This document shows, one piece after another, positions 7,496 to 10,891 of a stretch of DNA of 10,891 nt. Each line of letters begins with the position of its first letter. The first letter of the stretch is position 1. Origin of the DNA: an uncultured Flavobacteriales bacterium (GTDB lineage: Bacteria; Bacteroidota; Bacteroidia; Flavobacteriales_D; Crocinitomicaceae); contig CAJQOB010000245.1 of NCBI GenBank assembly GCA_905479845.1, positions 1-10,891 of the forward strand. The letters run 5' to 3'. Position numbers and translations under genes: made by a program. Under the pieces are notes generated by a model. It worked only from the letters and a program-made list of their open reading frames with translations, made no database searches and was not told the DNA's origin.

Positions 7496-7768
7496 TTATG
7501 CGTTTTTGAATTTGTACTTAGAATGGCAGTTGTGATTTCCTTCAAAATCTTGTTTGAAATCCTCGAACTCTTCGTCGTTCATTCCTCGAACATTTTCCAT
7601 GAATACCACTCGTCGTTCATTCCACTGTTTTCTTCTCCATTTGCCCTTACCTGACAATTTGAAAATTGCTCCAACAAGCAATAGTACTAAAACGAGTCTT
7701 GCAGCTACAAAAAGGAGGAGTCCTACTAACAGTCCTATTAACACACTTCTAAAAATTGAAATTTTCAT
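7496..7768 (-). CDS. Small single-helix membrane protein with acidic C-terminal motif
   Basis: A 90-residue protein that I do not recognise. Residues about 7-37 are one long, very hydrophobic segment (either a long transmembrane helix or a tight hairpin), followed by a basic stretch (GKGKWRRKQWNERR, 40-53) expected to face the cytoplasm, and a C-terminal tail with MNDEEFEDFK at 63-72 and a Cys/His-containing end (HNCHSK). The MxxEExxxFK motif recurs in the membrane protein of the adjacent sigma operon. It is the first gene of a two-gene operon with the His/Met-rich peptide. Its leader carries the same AAAGT-16-CGTC signature found before the sigma gene (7807-7838), so it is probably under control of that sigma factor. 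Confidence 0.78.
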   Translation of the reverse strand: MKISIFRSVLIGLLVGLLLFVAARLVLVLLLVGAIFKLSGKGKWRRKQWNERRVVFMENVRGMNDEEFEDFKQDFEGNHNCHSKYKFKNA

Positions 7769-7806
7769 CTTCTTTTATTTTAAGTTTAATTTGTTCTTAT
7801 ACTTAG

Positions 7807-7838
7807 GAAGACGGATGGCTTTCATTTTTACTTTAAAT
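7807..7838 (-). promoter_or_regulatory. Putative ECF-sigma promoter of the small membrane protein/His-rich operon
   Basis: On the minus strand ATTTAAAGTAAAA (7838-7826) is followed after 12 bases by CGTCTTC (7813-7807). Read as a promoter, AAAGT (7834-7830) is the -35 box and CGTC (7813-7810) the -10 box, with a 16-base spacer, the usual geometry and -10 core for ECF sigma factors. The -35 box is not the classic GGAAC. The predicted transcript start near 7801 leaves a leader of about 33 bases. The same two boxes with the same spacing occur upstream of the sigma gene. Confidence 0.55.
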
Positions 7839-7889
7839 GATTCCCACTTTTTCCAAAACATCTCATTTCGACTTTATGAGAAACGAAAA

Positions 7890-7919
7890 AAGCCCAACAA
7901 CACTAAGGTTATTGGGCTT
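7890..7919 (-). terminator. Intrinsic terminator of the sigma/membrane-protein operon
   Basis: Read on the minus strand, an 11-base stem with one mismatch, built on AAGCCCAA/TTGGGCTT, encloses an eight-base loop and is followed by a T-run. It begins 16 bases after the stop codon of the 104-residue membrane protein. It separates this operon from the next minus-strand operon, which therefore needs its own promoter. Confidence 0.85.
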
Positions 7920-7935
7920 CATGAGAAATCTATTA

Positions 7936-8250
7936 CTAATCCCTTTTACATCTCTTTTTCCATTCTTCTTTGAATGCTGATTTTTCTTCCTCATCCATTT
8001 CCATGAATCGCTCTTTCATTTTCGCCTTTCTGTGATTCATTTTATGAGATCTGCGCCCCGGACCAAATCCACCGAACAGGATTTTACTTAAAATGAAAAT
8101 TCCCAGAGCCTCCCAATAATTGATGGTGTTGACCCCAATTGCGTCAGGAAGAATCGCATTCCAAAGCAGCATAACTACCACTGGTAATACGAATACCATA
8201 GCCAGTATTAATAGAAAGAATAACGGTTTCTTTTTTCTAAATTTATTCAT
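7936..8250 (-). CDS. Small two-helix membrane protein downstream of the ECF sigma factor
   Basis: A 104-residue membrane protein. A basic N-terminus (MNKFRKKKP) leads into transmembrane segment 1 (about 10-32) and segment 2 (about 43-62, WEALGIFILSKILFGGF), followed by a cytosol-facing basic tail and the helix MDEEEKSAFKEEWKKRC at 85-101. Proteins of this build (two helices, a conserved LSKILFGGF-like end of helix 2, and an acidic-basic tail) are familiar to me as unnamed small proteins in Bacteroidota, often near regulators; no function is established that I know of. It lies 21 bases after the sigma gene in the same operon, the position where an anti-sigma factor is usually encoded, but it shows no zinc anti-sigma or FecR-like domain. 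The start ATG follows AAAACGAAGTC. An unconventional membrane regulator of the sigma factor is one hypothesis. Confidence 0.85.
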   Translation of the reverse strand: MNKFRKKKPLFFLLILAMVFVLPVVVMLLWNAILPDAIGVNTINYWEALGIFILSKILFGGFGPGRRSHKMNHRKAKMKERFMEMDEEEKSAFKEEWKKRCKRD

Positions 8251-8271
8251 GACTTCGTTTTAATTTAATTC

Positions 8272-8838
8272 TTAATCATTCAATTCATTGTAGAGATACT
8301 CGAGCCTACCGCGTAAATATTTTACCGCATAGCCCTTGCGACTAATAACCGTTTTCACACTTATCTCAAGCCTATCAGCTATCTCTTGTAGGGTTTGATC
8401 TTCCAACTCATTCCACACAAAGACTTCCCTTTGCTTCTCAGGAAGCTCGTCCAAGGCCTTCTCAAATTCGTCCCAAAACAATTCCTTAAAGACTTCCAAT
8501 TCAGGATTATTACTTGTGTCCATGAGTAGAACTTCTTTCAAAGAGAAATTTCCTTCGTCTTCGGAATCAGTCATTTTTTCAAGCGATACTGGCTTCTTTT
8601 TTCTGTAAAAATCAGTTATTTTATTTCTGGAAACGCGATGTAGCCACCCATTCATATTCTCTATGTCCTGAAGGTTGGTTAATCTACTTAACTGATACCA
8701 AACTTCTTGAAGAATATCTTGAGCTTCATCACTATTGCTTACTTTGGATTTAATGAACCCACCAATTTGAGCTCCATACTTTTTAATGGCAGTAGTGATT
8801 GAATTTTCATTCTCGCGTTTCTCTAAATCGTCAGCCAT
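8272..8838 (-). CDS. ECF-type RNA polymerase sigma factor (sigma-70 family)
   Basis: An alternative sigma factor that directs RNA polymerase to a specific stress or envelope regulon. Numbering from the longest frame (ATG at 8868, 198 residues): region 2 spans about 28-92, with DEAQDILQEVWYQL and WLHRVSRNKITDFYRKKKP for core binding and -10 recognition; region 4 spans about 133-190, with LPEKQREVFVWNELEDQTLQEIA and the helix-turn-helix ISVKTVISRKGYAVKYLR for -35 recognition. There is no region 1.1 or 3, which defines the ECF group. I chose ATG 8838 (residue 11) because a putative ECF promoter -10 box at 8872-8875 would start transcription at or downstream of ATG 8868, making that codon unusable. 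Removing ten residues costs no conserved segment. It is co-transcribed with the small membrane protein and probably autoregulated. Confidence 0.92.
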   Translation of the reverse strand: MADDLEKRENENSITTAIKKYGAQIGGFIKSKVSNSDEAQDILQEVWYQLSRLTNLQDIENMNGWLHRVSRNKITDFYRKKKPVSLEKMTDSEDEGNFSLKEVLLMDTSNNPELEVFKELFWDEFEKALDELPEKQREVFVWNELEDQTLQEIADRLEISVKTVISRKGYAVKYLRGRLEYLYNELND

Positions 8839-8868
8839 TTCTATAGATAATGTCGTCTCCATATTCAT

Positions 8869-8900
8869 GAAGACGAACAGAACTTCGTTTTACTTTAAAT
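8869..8900 (-). promoter_or_regulatory. Putative autoregulatory ECF-sigma promoter of the sigma operon
   Basis: On the minus strand ATTTAAAGTAAAA (8900-8888) is followed after 12 bases by CGTCTTC (8875-8869), giving AAAGT (-35, 8896-8892), a 16-base spacer and CGTC (-10, 8875-8872). Both boxes and their spacing are identical to the element before the 90-residue membrane protein gene, while the bases between them differ, as expected of promoter boxes. Predicted transcript start is about 8862-8866. Confidence 0.55.
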
Positions 8901-8913
8901 TTAACATCAAAGA

Positions 8914-8925
8914 GTTCAACTGAAC
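8914..8925. repeat. 12-base palindrome upstream of the sigma promoter
   Basis: GTTCAACTGAAC is a palindrome with perfect five-base arms around a two-base centre that is not self-complementary. It lies 18 bases upstream of the putative -35 box of the sigma gene, a position where an activator could bind. A match this short can arise by chance. Confidence 0.25.
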
Positions 8926-8979
8926 GATAAATATGAGAGCTTAAGTGATTCTAATAAGGAATTTCAACCTCCGAACTTA

Positions 8980-10029
8980 TTACATCTGAATAAAATTCGT
9001 GTTCTCAAACTGGTTTGGAATATTTGCTGAATCCTCATCAATGATTTGTAGAATATCCCGCGTAATTCCTCTAGAAATATTGGAAATTGGAACGTCATTT
9101 GGCGAACCTTCGAATGGGTTTTCTCCTGCCAAACCAATTCTTAGCATGGTGTTGAATACCCAAATTACAATCACCGTAAACGGGATATTGAGCCATACGA
9201 AGTAATCACTTATCCAAGGGTGCGAAGTGCTCATTTCAAATCCCATTTTAGCAAATGCAGGAATGATGGCCATGGGCAATAACCACATAAAAATATGGAC
9301 GAAATGGTACCCAATACTTCCGTATTGTTTCGGATAAGGGAAGTTCTTAATCCTCTCTGATTTCCCTTGCAATGCCGTTAGTTCTTGCAACATTCCTTGC
9401 AATTCTAACAAGCTAAAATCCCACAATTTATCCTGATTTCGCAACTCTCTCAAATGCTTCGATTGTAAACTGATGAGTGCATTGGGCTTGTTGTCTTTCG
9501 ACATTACGTAGTCAAATTCTTCCTTTGTCAAAAGAGGCTCCAACTCTTCTGCCAAAGTTGTCTTTCGTTCGGGAATATTGTATGTGAACTGCATCTTCTT
9601 CTTTCCCTCTTGATAAGATGTTTCCCATTCCTTCTTTGTTCTCATTGCATAGCGCAATGCGGTTAGCCAGGCAATGTGTCGATTGGTAATAATCTTCAAT
9701 TCTTCTTTTTCACTATCGGACTCTCCCTTTCGATGCATGTGAAAACTGTCTTTTACAGTAATGATCAATGTTCGAGATGTATTCACAATTCCTCCCCAAA
9801 TTTTTCTGGCTTCCCAAATTCTATCGTAAGCCGCATTATTTTGAAAACCAACCATGAAAGCCACGGCGGTACCAATCAACGCCACTGGCGCTAAAGGAAC
9901 TTGCAACCACTTAATATCTAAGAGTTCATATAATGCGGTTACTCCAGAAGCGAAAAGAAAGAAGAAAATAATCTCTTTTTTCGTCCAAATAATCACACTT
10001 TTAAAGTTGAACCTTCTTTGTACGTACAT
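8980..10029 (-). CDS. Bestrophin-family (UPF0187) ion channel protein
   Basis: Bacterial bestrophin homologues are pentameric inner-membrane channels; characterised members conduct monovalent ions, and the bacterial ones may differ in ion selectivity from animal chloride channels. The 349-residue protein begins with the amphipathic N-terminus and helix 1 (about 17-36) and helix 2 (about 45-62), then the family signature FMVGFQNNAAYDRIWEARKIWGGIVNTSR at 58-86. A long cytosolic helical region carries SERIKNFPYPKQYG near 224-237, followed by helix 3 (about 240-260) and helix 4 (about 277-298). The C-terminal motif IGLAGENPFEGSPNDVPIS at 298-316 is typical of the family. Its stop lies about 110 bases upstream of the sigma gene start, and it has its own good promoter, so it is likely a separate unit. 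Ion selectivity and physiological role cannot be read here. Confidence 0.93.
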   Translation of the reverse strand: MYVQRRFNFKSVIIWTKKEIIFFFLFASGVTALYELLDIKWLQVPLAPVALIGTAVAFMVGFQNNAAYDRIWEARKIWGGIVNTSRTLIITVKDSFHMHRKGESDSEKEELKIITNRHIAWLTALRYAMRTKKEWETSYQEGKKKMQFTYNIPERKTTLAEELEPLLTKEEFDYVMSKDNKPNALISLQSKHLRELRNQDKLWDFSLLELQGMLQELTALQGKSERIKNFPYPKQYGSIGYHFVHIFMWLLPMAIIPAFAKMGFEMSTSHPWISDYFVWLNIPFTVIVIWVFNTMLRIGLAGENPFEGSPNDVPISNISRGITRDILQIIDEDSANIPNQFENTNFIQM

Positions 10030-10041
10030 GCTTTTTTATTT

Positions 10042-10072
10042 TAAAAGTAATAGAAACTATGGACTTAACAAT
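10042..10072 (-). promoter_or_regulatory. Bacteroidota-type promoter of the bestrophin gene
   Basis: On the minus strand ATTG (10072-10069) is followed after exactly 19 bases by TACTTTTA (10049-10042). This matches the Bacteroidota consensus TTTG-N19-TAnnTTTG with one mismatch in each box. A transcript start near 10035 leaves a very short leader before the ATG at 10029. Confidence 0.5.
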
Positions 10073-10082
10073 ATCAGGAAGT

Positions 10083-10111
10083 GTTGAAACTGAGAATGAT
10101 GAAATAGTTTG
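10083..10111 (+). promoter_or_regulatory. Possible promoter of the Crp/Fnr-type gene
   Basis: GTTG (10083-10086), then 18 bases, then TAGTTTG (10105-10111), close to the Bacteroidota -33/-7 pattern but two bases shorter overall. The start it predicts (about 10118-10120) fits translation from ATG 10131 rather than from ATG 10059. Confidence 0.3.
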
Positions 10112-10130
10112 GAAAAGTAGTACATTCGAA

Positions 10131-10733
10131 ATGTATACATTAACGGCAACTCATAATTTGAAAGATTTAATCACCAAAATAAAAAGCAGTATTGCTCTCA
10201 GCTCCGAAGCTGAGAAATACATTGTTTCTATATCGAAAGAAAGGACAATTCCCAAAGGAGATTTACTCATCAGGCAAGGGCAAACTGCGAAGAATACTTA
10301 TTTCGTCACGGACGGCTGCTTACGCTCGTATTGTTTAGATAAAAACGGAAAGGAGCATACCTTACAGTTCGCTATCAAAGATTGGTGGATTAGTGATTTC
10401 ATAGCCATCTATAACGATGAACTCGCGACACTCACCATTGAGTGCGTAACCGACTCAAAAGTAATAGAGTTCAACTCTCAGGAATTGGATGAAATCTTTT
10501 CTAAATTCCCAGAGCTTGAATCTTTTCAACGAACAAATTTGCAACGACATGTAGTAAGTTTGCACAAGCGAATCTTGAACCAATTGCAACTCACTGCGCA
10601 GGAAAGGTATGACCTGTTCCTCACAGAATACCCAGATATCGAACAATTCACTCCAAATTATCACATCGCTTCGTACCTTGGGATTACGCAGCAAAGCTTG
10701 AGTCGAATTAGGGCGGAAAAAGTCAAAAAATAG
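10131..10733 (+). CDS. Crp/Fnr-family transcriptional regulator
   Basis: A 200-residue cytosolic regulator. Residues about 25-125 form the cyclic-nucleotide-binding-like beta-roll (ERTIPKGDLLIRQGQTAKNTYFVTDGCLRSYCLD at 37-70), followed by the long dimer helix (about 128-152) and a C-terminal winged-helix domain (TAQERYDLFLTEYPDIEQF, HIASYLGITQQSLSRIRAE at 178-196). The Arg/Glu phosphate cassette of cAMP-binding CRP is not evident and there is no Fe-S cysteine cluster, so the ligand, if any, is unknown, as for many Bacteroidota members. The frame is open to ATG 10059, but I chose ATG 10131: the 24 extra residues match nothing in the family, a promoter-like element sits at 10083-10111, and the longer start would overlap the promoter of the divergent bestrophin gene. 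The gene lies head to head with bestrophin, which makes that gene a plausible target. Confidence 0.9.
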   Translation: MYTLTATHNLKDLITKIKSSIALSSEAEKYIVSISKERTIPKGDLLIRQGQTAKNTYFVTDGCLRSYCLDKNGKEHTLQFAIKDWWISDFIAIYNDELATLTIECVTDSKVIEFNSQELDEIFSKFPELESFQRTNLQRHVVSLHKRILNQLQLTAQERYDLFLTEYPDIEQFTPNYHIASYLGITQQSLSRIRAEKVKK

Positions 10734-10804
10734 CTTTCTTATCATAGGGTAATCTGATTCCCCCGCAAAATACCAGAACGTAAATTGATTCCGAAGTAGA
10801 GTTG

Positions 10805-10825
10805 TTGCTTTGAATAAAAAAGCAA
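10805..10825 (+). other. Hairpin directly before the transposase start codon
   Basis: TTGCTTT (10805-10811) pairs with AAAGCAA (10819-10825) across a seven-base loop, ending one base before the ATG at 10827. The left arm overlaps a -7-like box (TTGCTTTG). In IS10 and IS50, similar hairpins mask the transposase start only in read-through mRNA; the arrangement here would allow the same. The stem is short and A/T-rich. Confidence 0.35.
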
Positions 10826-10826
10826 G

Positions 10827-10891
10827 ATGAACATACTACGATTTTTAGAGGAATTTCCAGACGAGACTAGCTGTAAGTTCCATTTTAAGGA
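10827..10891 (+). CDS. Transposase N-terminus, IS1595-like (3'-truncated by window edge)
   Basis: The last 65 bases encode MNILRFLEEFPDETSCKFHFK and continue past the window edge. The pattern of a short helix, F-P-D/T-E, a conserved Cys and then a basic residue and F-K is how IS1595/IS1016-type DDE transposases typically begin, just before their N-terminal zinc ribbon. Only 21 residues are visible, so neither the catalytic triad nor intactness can be judged. The start ATG 10827 is preceded by a small hairpin and a promoter-like element. Confidence 0.55.
   Translation, partial: MNILRFLEEFPDETSCKFHFK

Larger units (their letters stand above)
10745..10891 (+). mobile_element. Left end of a probable IS1595-like insertion sequence (cut by window)
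   Basis: Downstream of the Crp/Fnr-type gene the composition changes at GGGTAATCTGATTCCCCCGC (about 10747-10766), which could be the terminal inverted repeat, and a transposase-like gene starts at 10827. The boundary is approximate: the right end, the second inverted repeat and the target duplication lie outside the window, so the element is inferred mainly from the transposase N-terminus. Confidence 0.4.

Noticed and set aside
7554..7973. 139-residue plus-strand reading frame
   Set aside because: It lies antisense to the 90-residue membrane protein gene and runs through the intergenic promoter and terminator. It shows no domain or coding-like composition, whereas the minus-strand genes have clear membrane segments and operon spacing.
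6200..8260. Recurrent AAAAC(AC)GAAGT before the starts at 6212 and 8250
   Set aside because: It could be a weak translation-initiation context, but two short A-rich matches are too few; a third occurrence near 8890 is not next to a start codon.
10059..10130. Twenty-four-residue N-terminal extension of the Crp/Fnr-type regulator
   Set aside because: It matches nothing in the family, overlaps the divergent bestrophin promoter and precedes a promoter-like element.
1..10891. CRISPR arrays, tRNA or rRNA genes, prophage or known anti-phage defence genes
   Set aside because: No regularly spaced repeats, tRNA-like cloverleaf or recognisable defence or phage proteins were seen by reading both strands.

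Overview
The window looks like a chromosomal segment of a Bacteroidota bacterium, probably Flavobacteriales-like. It is about 40% GC by eye and has no Shine-Dalgarno-like purine tracts before most starts. It carries a fabF-rnc pair and Bacteroidota-style promoter elements (TTTG / TAnnTTTG-like). No 16S rRNA or other firm taxonomic marker is present, so the family is a guess.

Layout. (1) 1-1945: the end of a housekeeping lipid/RNA operon, fabF (5' end outside the window) directly abutting rnc. (2) 2060-3277: an exported protein of about 405 residues that I do not recognise. (3) 3369-6119: a glycerophosphodiester phosphodiesterase with no signal peptide, followed by a large regulator joining an N-terminal TolB/FlgO-like domain, a TPR middle and a C-terminal AraC-type DNA-binding domain. 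(4) 6212-7189: a zinc-independent quinone oxidoreductase-like MDR enzyme, separated from the regulator by a gap holding an imperfect palindrome. A strong hairpin at 7216-7246 closes the plus-strand block. (5) 7257-8868, all minus strand: an ECF sigma factor with a small two-helix membrane protein (one operon with its own terminator), then a second operon of a one-helix membrane protein and a His/Met-rich exported peptide. (6) 8980-10029 minus: a bestrophin-family channel. (7) 10131-10733 plus: a divergent Crp/Fnr-family regulator. (8) About 10745-10891: the left part of a probable IS1595-type insertion sequence, cut by the window end.

The most interesting part is region 5. The sigma gene and the second operon carry the same promoter-like signature: a 13-base identity, with AAAGT and CGTC boxes exactly 16 bases apart in both. 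This fits an ECF sigma factor that activates its own operon and the neighbouring one. The products are tiny membrane or exported proteins: two share a C-terminal acidic M-x-x-EE-xxx-FK motif and one is a candidate metal-binding peptide. No classical anti-sigma factor is present, so the small membrane protein next to sigma is a candidate for that role. This reads as a compact envelope- or metal-stress module. Its function is inference.
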